Origin: an uncultured Lachnospiraceae bacterium | GTDB taxonomy: Bacteria > Bacillota > Clostridia > Lachnospirales > Lachnospiraceae | Direction of reading: 5' to 3' | DNA length: 33,695 bases | Assembly (NCBI GenBank): GCA_910585715.1 | Contig: CAJUEX010000036.1 | Location: 1-33,695 of the forward strand | Shown here: positions 1 to 7,671 of the stretch, in pieces | How the letters are laid out: every line of letters begins with the position of its first letter | Numbering within the stretch: the stretch's first letter is position 1 | The notes under the pieces: model-generated | Database searches by the model: none | What the model was told of the DNA's origin: nothing | The model's input: the letters and a program-made list of their open reading frames with translations, nothing else | Program-made: the position numbers and the translations under genes

Positions 1-120
1 GGTTCTTTCGAGCTTAGCACTGCTGCGTTTTTATCAGAGCGGGAGCGTGACGACGCAGAAATCATGTTCTGTCCAATCCCTGTTCCGGTTTCTGCCGGGA
101 GCTACGGTCTGAACGGTTCC
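1..120. repeat. Partial long palindromic repeat (copy 0), right half only
   Basis: The window opens inside a copy of the palindromic family described at 1045-1280. Bases 7-60 match 1159-1212 with 4 differences in 54, including the 18-nt core GAGCGTGACGACGCAGAA at 43-60. Bases 61-120 look like the right arm: the inner part shares CCAATCCCTRTTCCG with the copy at 16595-16981, and the outer end, read on the minus strand, has GTTCAGAC as in the copies at 1045 and 5931. The left arm lies outside the window, so its symmetry cannot be checked. It follows the 3' end of the response regulator at 234-920. Bases 121-233 show no gene or clear terminator. Confidence 0.7.
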
Positions 121-233
121 CTTCCTCCTCTTTTCCTTGTTTTTTTCATCTTTCACTATACAGGCTTACTCTAAAGAAAACGTTAAGTAAATGGTTAAGA
201 AAAAGTAAAGAAGAGGAACAAGGACAAATTCTG

Positions 234-920
234 CTACTGCTTCAGGCGGTATCCCATCCGCCAGACGGTCTCAATATATTCCTCATCAGGGGCATATTGT
301 TTTATTTTATTTCGCAGGTTGCTCATGTGTACCTTCAGCGTACTGTCCTCATTAAAATACGGCTCATTCCACACGCTTTCAAACAAATTTGCCTTTGAAA
401 ACAGCTTTGCAGGATTACGAAGCAGTAATTCCAGCAGCCTGTATTCCTTGCTGGTTAAAACTACTGCATTTCCTCTGACCGCTACCGTTTTTGCCATGCA
501 GTCCATAATCAGTTCCTTATGCTGCAGTTTTTCTGCCCCATCCGCCTTCGCCCGTTTTTCCATCCTGCGAAGTATTGCCTCTATCCGGACTTCTACCTCA
601 TCCAGATCAAAGGGTTTTGTCATGTAATCATCAGCGCCCATACGAATCAACTCTATCTTGGTCTGCACCGTATCCCTTGCTGACAAAACAATCACCGGCA
701 CCCCGGAAAATTCCCTCAGCTTCGTAAGCACTACATCCCCGCTCTGCAGGGGCAGCATCAGATCCAGCAGCACCAGGTCAATATCCGTCCTGTCACGCAG
801 CAGGGTCAGTGCGCTTAATCCATTCACCGCATTTATCACTTCATAATTCCGGGACTGTAAGTATTCACAAAGCAGGCGGTTGATTTCCTTGTCATCTTCC
901 ACTATAAGTATTTTTGCCAT
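234..920 (-). CDS. OmpR/PhoB-family response regulator
   Basis: Cytoplasmic DNA-binding response regulator of a two-component system, 228 aa. The receiver domain (about residues 1-115) has the acidic pair ED(8-9)D10, phospho-acceptor D53 in LLDLMLP and the conserved lysine K102 in MTKPFD. The C-terminal winged-helix domain (about 130-228) has the usual LTSKEYRLLELL and VWRMGYRL segments. A longer reading frame begins at 953, but the ATG at 918-920 is preceded by AGAGGAAAG and starts with the canonical MAKILIVEDD, so it is preferred. No histidine kinase is in the window; it may lie downstream, beyond position 1. The target is unknown. A palindromic repeat flanks the gene on each side (1-120 and 1045-1280). 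Confidence 0.93.
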   Translation of the reverse strand: MAKILIVEDDKEINRLLCEYLQSRNYEVINAVNGLSALTLLRDRTDIDLVLLDLMLPLQSGDVVLTKLREFSGVPVIVLSARDTVQTKIELIRMGADDYMTKPFDLDEVEVRIEAILRRMEKRAKADGAEKLQHKELIMDCMAKTVAVRGNAVVLTSKEYRLLELLLRNPAKLFSKANLFESVWNEPYFNEDSTLKVHMSNLRNKIKQYAPDEEYIETVWRMGYRLKQ

Positions 921-1002
921 TTTTCTTTCCTCTGCCCAATAAGAATCCGGCATTCCGGAATAACTGTCCGGACACCTTTTTTGCTGCTTCCCTATTATTT
1001 AT

Positions 1003-1031
1003 ATCATATCCCTTTTCCACAGATTGCTCAA
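1003..1031 (-). promoter_or_regulatory. Predicted sigma-A-type promoter of the response regulator
   Basis: Read on the minus strand: TTGAGC (1026-1031), 17-nt spacer, TATGAT (1003-1008). This matches the vegetative consensus at 4/6 and 5/6 with ideal spacing, about 85 nt ahead of the start codon. The palindromic repeat ends 14 nt upstream of the -35. Confidence 0.5.
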
Positions 1032-1044
1032 ATCTTTTTTATTG

Positions 1045-1280
1045 CACGGAAATCAATTTTCAGACGGCAGCTTTCAAGACAGGCTCCGGGACGGGCTCTC
1101 CGCAAAGAATGATTTCTGAAGGAGCCCTTATAAAATCGCCAGTTCTTAGCGAGGTATTTTCGAGCTTAGAACTGCTGCGTTTTTATCAGAGCGAGAGCGT
1201 GGCGACGAAGAAACATTCTTTGCGGAGAGCCCGTCCCGGAGCCTGTCTTGAAAGCTGCCGTCTGAAAATTGATTTCCGTG
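1045..1280. repeat. Long perfect inverted repeat, 67-bp arms (copy A)
   Basis: The arms 1045-1111 and 1214-1280 are exact reverse complements over 67 bp, separated by 102 nt. The loop holds a further imperfect hairpin (AGTTCT at 1141-1146 with AGAACT near 1167-1172) and the 18-nt core GAGCGTGGCGACGAAGAA at 1195-1212, shared with 43-60 and 5968-5985. The arms share CAGACGGC-GCTTTC-ACAGGC-CCGGGACG with copy B. Flanks TTTTTATTG (1036-1044) and TTTTTACTG (1281-1289) match at 8 of 9 and could be a target-site duplication. It lies between divergently transcribed genes. No protein is plausibly encoded; apparent frames on both strands give the same peptide because of the symmetry. Confidence 0.92.
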
Positions 1281-1326
1281 TTTTTACTGCCGGCAAATTC
1301 GGGCCGGCAAATGGTTATTTTCCTCA

Positions 1327-1354
1327 TTGCCCGCAGGAATAAATATGCTATACT
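1327..1354 (+). promoter_or_regulatory. Possible promoter of the SDR gene
   Basis: TTGCCC (1327-1332), 16-nt spacer, TATACT (1349-1354), about 50 nt ahead of the ATG at 1404. The -35 is weak (4/6). Confidence 0.4.
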
Positions 1355-1403
1355 ATTAAAAGAACCGAATCCACCTGTCTCAAAAGAAAGGAGCAAAAAC
1401 ACC

Positions 1404-2123
1404 ATGCAAAAAACAGCCTTCCTCACAGGCGCTTCCCGGGGAATCGGAAAAGCCATTGCAACCGCTTTAGCCAAAGAAGGGTATAACCTTTATCTGGTAT
1501 GCCATACACAAAAAGAACTTCTCTTAAATCTTATAGAGGAGCTCGAAAAAGAATATCACATTTCCTGTACCGGATTTGTTGGGGATATCTCTGATTACCA
1601 TTTTGTTGAGCAATGCTTTTCAAACATCAGACAGCTGGATGTACTGATTAACAATGCCGGTATTTCTTATGTGGGACTGCTTCAGGATATGACACCTGAG
1701 GAATGGAAACGGGTTTTGGACACAAACCTTTCCTCCGCCTTTTATACATGCAAGTTAGCAATCCCTAACATGTTGCAGCAAAAAAGCGGGAAAATCATTA
1801 ACATTTCTTCCGTATGGGGAAATGCAGGCGCTTCCACAGAAGCAGCATACTCCGCTTCCAAAGGAGGACTCAACAGCTTTACCAGGGCACTTGCCAAAGA
1901 GTTAGCACCAAGCAACATTCGGGTAAATGCCGTTGCCCTTGGCATGATGGACACGGATATGAACAACTGTTTTTCCATGGAAGAAAAAGCTTCTATTATA
2001 GAAGATATTCCTGCCGGGCGCATGGGAACCCCTGAGGAAGCCGCAGAGCTTGTCCTGAATCTGATAAAAAGCCCGGCCTATCTGACCGGGCAAATCATCA
2101 CTCTGGATGGAGGCTGGCTATAG
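1404..2123 (+). CDS. Short-chain dehydrogenase/reductase, FabG-like
   Basis: Classical SDR of 239 aa, expected to be an NAD(P)H-dependent carbonyl or hydroxyl oxidoreductase in the cytoplasm. The Rossmann glycine motif TGASRGIG is at residues 8-15, NNAG at 83-86, the catalytic Asn in DTN at 108, Ser about 136, and YSASK at 149-153 (Tyr149, Lys153). The C-terminus ends TGQIITLDGGWL, as in FabG-like enzymes. An upstream in-frame ATG at 1269 lies inside the palindromic repeat and lacks a ribosome site; the ATG at 1404 follows AAGGAG at good spacing and opens directly with the Rossmann strand. It is not next to fatty-acid genes, so a role in fatty-acid synthesis is not supported; the substrate is unknown. 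Its stop is only 7 nt from the stop of the convergent hydrolase, with no terminator visible between them. Confidence 0.93.
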   Translation: MQKTAFLTGASRGIGKAIATALAKEGYNLYLVCHTQKELLLNLIEELEKEYHISCTGFVGDISDYHFVEQCFSNIRQLDVLINNAGISYVGLLQDMTPEEWKRVLDTNLSSAFYTCKLAIPNMLQQKSGKIINISSVWGNAGASTEAAYSASKGGLNSFTRALAKELAPSNIRVNAVALGMMDTDMNNCFSMEEKASIIEDIPAGRMGTPEEAAELVLNLIKSPAYLTGQIITLDGGWL

Positions 2124-2130
2124 CTTCATC

Positions 2131-3108
2131 CTATTCATGAGGCATCTGTTCCAATGCAGGCGCCGCCATTAGGTCCTGAATCTTTTCAATAAATTTCTCC
2201 ACCTCAATCCATGCCTTTCTGGACTCGGGCAAAAGCAGCATTGCCCTTTGAAATACATGGAACATTCCTTCATATCTGCTGAAACGCACCTTCACGCCTG
2301 CCTGTCTTGCTTTTTTTACTACCGAAACCGAATCGCTTAAAAGCATTTCATGGGTGCCCACCTGCACAAGCATAGGCGGAAAATGCTCAAAGCTTCCAAA
2401 CATGGGAGAGATATAAGGATTTTCAGGGTCCTCTTCTCCCGGATATGCGTTGTTATAAATAAGGCTTTCTCTCGTCTTTCCAAAAAGAGGGTCGATTTCA
2501 AAATTATCCTCGTAGGATGCGCCGCTGGCAGTTAAGTCCGTCCACGGAGACATTGCCACGATTCCCTTTGGCATTTCCTGTCCATGATCCCTTAGATACA
2601 TGGTCATTGCCATGGCAAGTCCTCCTCCTGCCGAATCTCCTCCTAACAGAATCTTATCTCCCGTGTACCCCTGCTCCAAAAGCCAGTTATAGGCTGCTAA
2701 CCCATCCTCCAGCGCTGCCGGATAAGGGTGCTCAGGAGCCACCCGGTAATCAATAGTCAGCACATTGCAGCCCTTTCCTGCCCTGCTGTACAAAACTGCC
2801 GTCGCCCGATGGGAATTCCGAAGCTTTCCTACATATCCTCCTCCGTGAAGCTGCAGCACTACCAGCTCTCCTTTATCCTCCTCTGATAAAAGAAGCTCCA
2901 TTTCAAAGTTTTCCATGGAGACCGGAAGCACCTCATAGCCCTCTGGACTTTTCCATGGCGCTTCCTCCAGCCTTTTTCGGATTCCTCCGCCCATGATGTC
3001 CTGTTCTGTCATCTGATCTGAATGAAAGTGGGCAATGATTTCCCTTAAGATACGTCCTCTTATGCTCACTTCATTTTCTCCGGTTCTATCTGTTTGTTTT
3101 CTTAACAT
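2131..3108 (-). CDS. Alpha/beta hydrolase, HSL-type esterase family
   Basis: Predicted cytoplasmic carboxylesterase or lipase of 325 aa in the hormone-sensitive-lipase group. The oxyanion motif HGGG is at 88-91, the nucleophile elbow GDSAGG at 157-162 (Ser159), and the likely acid and base are Glu254 in GTHEMLLSDS and His284 in GMFHVFQ. An acidic residue in this position followed by LLSDS is a familiar variant of the DPL motif. The start follows GAGAGGG. It is the third and last gene of a same-strand run with the zinc-ribbon membrane protein (93 nt upstream) and the condensation-like acyltransferase, so it may remove or transfer an acyl group in the same pathway; that link is inference from order only. 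Confidence 0.9.
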   Translation of the reverse strand: MLRKQTDRTGENEVSIRGRILREIIAHFHSDQMTEQDIMGGGIRKRLEEAPWKSPEGYEVLPVSMENFEMELLLSEEDKGELVVLQLHGGGYVGKLRNSHRATAVLYSRAGKGCNVLTIDYRVAPEHPYPAALEDGLAAYNWLLEQGYTGDKILLGGDSAGGGLAMAMTMYLRDHGQEMPKGIVAMSPWTDLTASGASYEDNFEIDPLFGKTRESLIYNNAYPGEEDPENPYISPMFGSFEHFPPMLVQVGTHEMLLSDSVSVVKKARQAGVKVRFSRYEGMFHVFQRAMLLLPESRKAWIEVEKFIEKIQDLMAAPALEQMPHE

Positions 3109-3201
3109 TTTGTTTCCCTCTCAAATGCCGGTATAATGGTTTCAAAATGATTCCACCTTATAAATCTCTAAAAACAGCCCGTATATCAAGTTTTCATAAA
3201 T

Positions 3202-3876
3202 TTAAACATGAAACCTTCTTTTCAGCTCTGTTTTTGCTCTCCTGTCTCCAATGAGCACCGTGCCCAAAAATAACAGAAGTGAAAACAGCAGACTGATAAA
3301 GGTTAGCAGCGGCTTCTTTACTAATCCCACGTAAAAAAGCACAATGCCCACAGCGCTGAATCCAATCATGGTTAGCTGCAGGGATATATAGCTCTGCCAG
3401 TTCAGATTGTTGGCAATCATCAGCACGATAATGGCAATATCCACCATGATGATAACCGACGGCATGGCATAGGTCAGCGACCAGCCCCGATATCCTATAA
3501 TCACGTCCACTAACAGGGTAAACAGCACGATTACCACAGCCTCCACCGCAATTTTCAATATGTGCCCATAATTATGATTGGAAACGGAAAAGCTTAACGT
3601 AAAAAACAGAAAAAGAAATGCTGCTCCGCATATGACTGACCACCATGTACCGGAAAAGGTCAGGCTGTTGACGACTACCAGTGCGATTTCCAGCAGGACA
3701 GCTGCCACAAAATAAACTCTTACCACTATCTGGAACATTCTTGTGCGAAGCCTTACATCCGGATACATATCCCGTCCTTCTTCTTCCCCTTCCTTTACCT
3801 CAAGCACACTGTTACATAAAGGACAGACCATTGTATGATCTGCAATCTGAATTTTACACTGTTTACATCTACTCAT
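3202..3876 (-). CDS. Zinc-ribbon membrane protein (DUF6320-like)
   Basis: 224-aa integral membrane protein. Residues 4-22 form a CxxC...CxxC zinc ribbon (CKQC and CPLC), followed by an acidic linker and then about six hydrophobic segments between residues 45 and 215. The C-terminus is basic (KTELKRRFHV). The ATG overlaps the end of the upstream acyltransferase gene by 8 nt, so translation is probably coupled and the two products likely work together. It resembles the DUF6320 family, which I recall next to condensation-like acyltransferases in Clostridia. No enzymatic motif is visible; the ribbon could dock a partner or a nucleic acid at the membrane. Function unknown. Confidence 0.8.
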   Translation of the reverse strand: MSRCKQCKIQIADHTMVCPLCNSVLEVKEGEEEGRDMYPDVRLRTRMFQIVVRVYFVAAVLLEIALVVVNSLTFSGTWWSVICGAAFLFLFFTLSFSVSNHNYGHILKIAVEAVVIVLFTLLVDVIIGYRGWSLTYAMPSVIIMVDIAIIVLMIANNLNWQSYISLQLTMIGFSAVGIVLFYVGLVKKPLLTFISLLFSLLLFLGTVLIGDRRAKTELKRRFHV

Positions 3877-5155
3877 AATACACCCCGTTGCTTTCTATTG
3901 TTACATGGATTCCTTCTTCCGCCAGCTTTCTGAAAAATGCCTTTTGAATGGACACATCCTTTAAGCGGGAGCTGAAATTAAATACAAGAGTATCTTCATA
4001 GGAACAAATAGCGCTTTTCATATTCTGTCCCTTTGTCATGGACAGAACCACATGGAACTTGTCCACATAAGGCTTATATTCCTCCTCTAAAGAAATGGCT
4101 CCTATATTGGTTACGGTAGTGGTATTTGCCCTTGCAGAGCTTTTATAGACCATTTTCACTGCCAGATTTTTTATAAATAAAGGAACCGCTCTGACAATCA
4201 GCTTCTTTTCCCTGGAAACATTGTAAGAAATCAGATTTTCCAGATTCTCCCGGTTTATCTGCTCCACAAGGCTTTGCTTCACAATGGCAAGCACTTCTTC
4301 AAATGTATAATGCTCTTTTTCGGAACGAAATACTGCCGTGACTACTGTAAAAAAGTTTTTTGTAGTAATGGAATCAAAGTAGGGGCGGAGATTTACCGGT
4401 ACGCAGACCGCAACAGGTCTTTTATTGGGCGCTTCATGCAGCCATTCCCTATAAATGCCGTAAACCAGTATTCCTACCAGATACTGGTTTATGCTCATGT
4501 CCCTCTTTTTCGCCGCTGCCTTTACTTCTGCAATAGGCAGATAGCCATGGATAACCCCCAGCTGCCCCTGTTGCAGGTACTCGCCCTTTAACAGAAATGC
4601 TTTTTCTGTCTTATAGCCTTTGGCATGGCTCTTTTTATAATTTTTAATATAGCTGTCCTCTTTGTTTAAGGAGGTATCGCTGGATAAATGGTCTCCAAGC
4701 TTCTTTCCCAGTTCCGGGTGAGAAAGCCGCAAATACTGGTATGTAAGCTCTCTTAAAAAGGTGATGGCTCCCATGCCGTCGGTAAGCACATGAAAAACCT
4801 CTAAATTGATTCTTTTTTCATAATAAGTAATGCGAAACAAATAATTATGGTTTTTATACGGTTCCATATAAAGGCATGGATAGGTTCTCTCCTCCACTAC
4901 CTTCGGCGCGCTTTTCCGGTTTGTTTCAAAATAATACCAGAAAAAACCCTTTTTCATTCTGGAGTTAAATGTATCAAACCAGGGCAGCACCATTTCCAGC
5001 GCTTCCTGCAAAAGCTCCTGTTTTATTTCTTCCCGCAGGGTCACGCTGATACGGTACACGCTGCTCATTGTTTCATTTGCAATAACCGGAAATAAATGGG
5101 CTGTATTATCCAACTTGTCCCATTTTATCTCATTGCTTCTTTTCCCCTTTGCCAT
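3869..5155 (-). CDS. Condensation-domain-like (alcohol acetyltransferase-like) acyltransferase
   Basis: 428-aa protein of the chloramphenicol-acetyltransferase/condensation-domain superfamily. The diagnostic HxxxDG motif is present as HVLTDG at 122-127, where His122 would be the catalytic base. A second half (about 210-400) carries the expected VPVNLRPYF segment, similar to the channel region of alcohol acetyltransferases and mycobacterial PapA-like enzymes. No signal peptide or membrane segment is seen. The start follows AGAGGG and a good promoter at 5183-5211. First gene of a probable three-gene operon with the zinc-ribbon membrane protein and the HSL-type hydrolase. It likely esterifies a hydroxyl with an acyl group, perhaps on a lipid or envelope molecule; the substrate is inference. 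Confidence 0.82.
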   Translation of the reverse strand: MAKGKRSNEIKWDKLDNTAHLFPVIANETMSSVYRISVTLREEIKQELLQEALEMVLPWFDTFNSRMKKGFFWYYFETNRKSAPKVVEERTYPCLYMEPYKNHNYLFRITYYEKRINLEVFHVLTDGMGAITFLRELTYQYLRLSHPELGKKLGDHLSSDTSLNKEDSYIKNYKKSHAKGYKTEKAFLLKGEYLQQGQLGVIHGYLPIAEVKAAAKKRDMSINQYLVGILVYGIYREWLHEAPNKRPVAVCVPVNLRPYFDSITTKNFFTVVTAVFRSEKEHYTFEEVLAIVKQSLVEQINRENLENLISYNVSREKKLIVRAVPLFIKNLAVKMVYKSSARANTTTVTNIGAISLEEEYKPYVDKFHVVLSMTKGQNMKSAICSYEDTLVFNFSSRLKDVSIQKAFFRKLAEEGIHVTIESNGVYYE

Positions 5156-5182
5156 AATAAAACCCTCTTTCCTGTTTGCTTA

Positions 5183-5211
5183 GTATAGCATACTCAAAAT
5201 ACACTGGCAAA
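5183..5211 (-). promoter_or_regulatory. Predicted sigma-A-type promoter of the acyltransferase operon
   Basis: On the minus strand: TTGCCA (5206-5211), 17-nt spacer, TATACT (5183-5188). Both boxes match consensus at 5/6, about 27 nt upstream of the start codon. Confidence 0.7.
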
Positions 5212-5241
5212 TAAGAAAGAGGGCTTTCGCACCAAACTTTT

Positions 5242-5628
5242 CTACAAAATATCGTCTTTTTCCTTTTTAAAGCAATGACAGGAGTTGGACACATCCCCGC
5301 ACCTGACTTTGTTTTCGCCTATGTCAGTCATTGCACAATACTCAATCGGAATCTTAACACAGATTGTCTGTGCGATTTCCAGCTCACATATTCCGTCACA
5401 GTCACAATCTCCCTTTCTGTGGTCCGTAATCACCGGATTTCCACAGCACTGTGTTTCAATTCTTCCAACCCTTGCAAAAGGCTTTACCTTAACCGGAACG
5501 CTTACTTCCGCATACTGATAAGTTACCTTTGTGCATGCATGATGTTCTTTCTTGCAGCCTCCGCACTGTTCAAACCTTTCCGGCATATCCGGTTTGTCAA
5601 AATATTCTTCTACCATATTCTCATCCAT
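5242..5628 (-). CDS. Cysteine-rich hypothetical protein
   Basis: 128 aa with 13 cysteines (22, 25, 32, 61, 62, 75, 77, 81, 90, 98, 110, 117, 119), including CGGC, QCCG and CDCDGIC clusters. The middle contains alternating hydrophobic beta-strand stretches (SVPVKVKPFARVGRI, AQTICVKIPIEYC) resembling a half domain of the SPOCS/DUF3794 type found in spore-coat and spore-assembly proteins; this is a resemblance from memory and weak. There is no signal peptide. An AAGGA ribosome site precedes the ATG. Metal binding or disulfide cross-linking in a spore layer is a reasonable guess. It is probably separate from the downstream acyltransferase operon, which has its own promoter. Confidence 0.7.
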   Translation of the reverse strand: MDENMVEEYFDKPDMPERFEQCGGCKKEHHACTKVTYQYAEVSVPVKVKPFARVGRIETQCCGNPVITDHRKGDCDCDGICELEIAQTICVKIPIEYCAMTDIGENKVRCGDVSNSCHCFKKEKDDIL

Positions 5629-5702
5629 ATTAGAAGGTTCCTTTTTACTTCTTTCTAATAAGATATGCAGAAGCTCAAAAAGGTTTCCCCTTGATTCTGT
5701 AT

Positions 5703-5885
5703 TTACTCAAAAGGATTTCCAAGGGATGATATAATCTTGTCCATCTCCTCCTTTGATTTTGCATCTCTGCACTTAAATATAATCTGCTCCTTTTCTGCTT
5801 CTGTTAGTCTGGAATAACCTTCTAATGCCTCTCTGTTCATGGCAAGTCCCATGCCAAAGCCAATTGGTATCTGTTGAAAATCCAT
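5703..5885 (-). CDS. Conserved small hypothetical protein, 60 aa
   Basis: 60-aa protein opening with MDFQQIPIGFGMGLAMN, then a charged, probably helical part ending SLGNPFE. A GGGAGA ribosome site sits 8 nt ahead of the ATG. Small proteins of this pattern are common in Lachnospiraceae, but no function is known to me. It lies 74 nt upstream of the cysteine-rich gene on the same strand and may be co-transcribed with it. A palindromic repeat (5931-6045) lies immediately upstream, within 50 nt of the start codon. Confidence 0.7.
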   Translation of the reverse strand: MDFQQIPIGFGMGLAMNREALEGYSRLTEAEKEQIIFKCRDAKSKEEMDKIISSLGNPFE

Positions 5886-5930
5886 AGTTCTTTCTCCCTT
5901 CCCATACTGTTTCTTTGTTTCCGTTTCATT

Positions 5931-6045
5931 GTAACAGTTCAGGCAGCGGCTTTCTTTACAGGCACCGGAGCGTGAAGACGCAGAACCGTTCTCTGGGGAA
6001 GCACGTCCCGGTGCCTGTGGGGAAAGCCGCCGTCTGAACTGTTAC
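5931..6045. repeat. Long palindromic repeat (copy B)
   Basis: The arms 5931-5967 and 6009-6045 (37 bp each, about five mismatches) begin and end with GTAACAGTTCAG / CTGAACTGTTAC. The 41-nt loop contains the core GAGCGTGAAGACGCAGAA at 5968-5985, differing at a few positions from 43-60 and 1195-1212. The arms are homologous to copy A (CAGACGGCGGCTTTC, ACAGGCACCGGGACG). It lies between divergent small genes. No coding potential. Confidence 0.88.
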
Positions 6046-6134
6046 GTTTCCTTGCTTTCGTCCGGGTGTTTTAAAACCCATTTGGACCTTATACTTAGTA
6101 TGGGAGAAAAAAGCAACTTTATGATAATAATTTA

Positions 6135-6163
6135 TTTCCATTTTTTATAAAACATGCTATAAT
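6135..6163 (+). promoter_or_regulatory. Possible promoter of the 36-aa membrane peptide
   Basis: TTTCCA (6135-6140), 17-nt spacer, TATAAT (6158-6163), 29 nt upstream of the ATG at 6192. The -10 is perfect and the -35 is 4/6. Confidence 0.5.
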
Positions 6164-6191
6164 CATTTCAGATATAGGAAGGGATGATATT

Positions 6192-6302
6192 ATGTTCATT
6201 TTATTAGCCGGCGGATTGCTGGTAATTATCATTGCAGTAGTCGTTGCGGTTGTTGCTTCCGTTGTTTCTGCGGTTGCGGCGGACCAGGATGTGGAGGACT
6301 GA
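6192..6302 (+). CDS. Small hydrophobic membrane peptide, 36 aa
   Basis: Open frame of 36 codons: MFILLAGGLLVIII, then repeated valine/alanine to about residue 30, then an acidic tail DQDVED. This is a single transmembrane helix with a charged end. Support for it being real is the ribosome site AGGAAGGGA about 8 nt upstream, the TATAAT box at 6158-6163, an isolated intergenic position, and a strong hairpin (6372-6517) 70 nt downstream. It lacks the length and charge balance of a typical type I toxin but could be a membrane-active or membrane-protein-modulating peptide. Function unknown. Confidence 0.55.
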   Translation: MFILLAGGLLVIIIAVVVAVVASVVSAVAADQDVED

Positions 6303-6371
6303 TTCGGGGAATCGGTTCTCTTTTTTTATGTATTTGCCGGAAGGGGCAGGTGGGGATTGGATAAGAGGACG

Positions 6372-6517
6372 CAGGAGAGGGCAGAGCATGGAATAGTCTT
6401 CCGGGCACGCTTTCGCTCTGCAAAGACGCAGCGGTACTAACGCACCAAAATACGGTGCGTAAGGACCGGCGCCTTTACCAAGGCCCCGAAGACTATTCCA
6501 TGCTCTGCCCTCTCCTG
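6372..6517. repeat. Strong inverted repeat with nested hairpin
   Basis: The arms 6372-6401 and 6488-6517 are exact 30-bp reverse complements. The 86-nt loop contains a second perfect hairpin, ACGCACC (6440-6446) with GGTGCGT (6454-6460), and a GACGCAG segment near 6425 reminiscent of the core of the other palindromes. Arm sequence differs from the GTAACAG-ended family. It sits between the 36-aa ORF and the convergent hydrolase, where it could stop transcription from both sides, but there is no T-run. The rest of 6303-6633 holds no gene I can support. Confidence 0.85.
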
Positions 6518-6633
6518 CTGGGTATCGAAAGGCTCTATGCGCCTTGGGATGGGTTGCATTGGATGGCACGTAAAATTTAATACATAAATTTTCCTAACAC
6601 CGTCTTTCTCCTACCATTCTAAGCTTATAAATG

Positions 6634-7635
6634 TTATCTCATATTTTCCGAAAAAAACTGCTCCAGCTTATCAAAAGGAATCGCATCCTTTCCGCCGCCA
6701 TCATACAAATCCGTATGGACTGCATCTGGAATGATCAGCAGTTCCTTGTTGTCTGTGTGGGGATTATCCTTCACCATCGCAGCATAGGCATCACGGCTGA
6801 AATAGCAGGAATGTGCCTTTTCTCCGTGCATGATCAGGACAGCGCTGCGAATCTCATTGCTGTACTGAAGGATCGGCTGGTTCATAAAGGACATACATCC
6901 GATCACATTCCAGCCGCCGTTGGAATTTAAGGAACGCTTATGATAGCCACGGTCCGTTTTATAATAGTTGTGATAATCTGCCACATAGAAAGGGGCATCC
7001 TCCGGAAGCGGATCGACCACACCGCCGCCCAGCGCATAGCTGCCGTTTTTATAATCCATCATCCTCTAGGCATTCATGGCTTCTTTCTTCGCATACCGTG
7101 CATCTGCAGAGTTATCTGCGTCAAAATATCCGTTGGCATTGACACGGGACATATCATACATGGTGGAGGCAACCGTCGCCTTGATGCGGGTATCCAATGC
7201 TGCCACATTGAGGGCAAGGCCTCCCCATCCACAGATACCGATAATGCCGATACGGTCGGGGGCAACATTTTCCTGTACGGAAAGGAAATCCACCGCCGCC
7301 TGAAAATCCTCTGTATTGATATCCGGTGAAGCCATATAGCGGGGTGTGCCGCCGCTTTCACCGGTAAAGGAAGGATCAAATGCCATAGTGAGGAAACCAC
7401 GCTCCGCCATCATCTGCGCATACAGTCCGGATGCCTGCTCCTTCACCGCTCCAAACGGTCCGCATACCGCAATCGCAGCCAGTTTTCCTTCAGCCCCTTT
7501 CGGCTCATAAAGGTCTGCCGCCAGTGTGATCCCATAGCGGTTAGGAAATGTAACCTTGCGGTGGTTCACCTTTTCACTTTTCGTGAAAGTCTTATCCCAT
7601 TCCTTGGTCAGTTCCAGTTTTACAGTATTTTCCAT
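6634..7635 (-). pseudogene. Alpha/beta hydrolase (dienelactone-hydrolase-like), interrupted by one in-frame TAG
   Basis: One 333-codon frame encodes a complete hydrolase but has a single TAG (7066-7068) at codon 190. The sequence around it reads GCC ATG AAT GCC TAG AGG ATG ATG GAT; relatives as I recall them have Gln here, so a single CAG-to-TAG change would explain it. The N-terminal part (189 aa) contains the elbow GICGWGG at 133-139 with Cys135 as the likely nucleophile. The remainder supplies the acid region (MHGEKAHS) and the His of AVHTDLYD. The C-terminal piece could only start at the ATGATG just after the stop, with poor ribosome spacing. The intact start follows GAGAGG. It is probably regulated by the divergent LysR gene. 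Possibilities are decay, sequencing error or amber suppression. Confidence 0.85.
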
Positions 7636-7671
7636 TTTATAATGCCTCTCTTTCTTTTCATCATTTTTTGG

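Noticed and set aside
914..1474. Overlapping frames on both strands across the first palindrome, encoding near-identical peptides
   Set aside because: The peptides are alike only because the DNA is a perfect inverted repeat; neither frame has a ribosome site.
5161..5227. Inverted repeat of 12 bp (5161-5172 with 5216-5227, one mismatch) around the acyltransferase promoter
   Set aside because: The right arm is upstream of the promoter, so both arms are not in the main transcript; may be coincidence.
6204..6569. A 121-codon minus-strand frame
   Set aside because: It runs through the strong palindrome and antisense to the 36-aa ORF, with no domain or ribosome site.
6634..7635. Selenocysteine or pyrrolysine recoding at the internal stop
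   Set aside because: The stop is TAG, not TGA, and no pyl genes or nearby insertion element are seen; Gln is the expected residue, so a point mutation is simpler.
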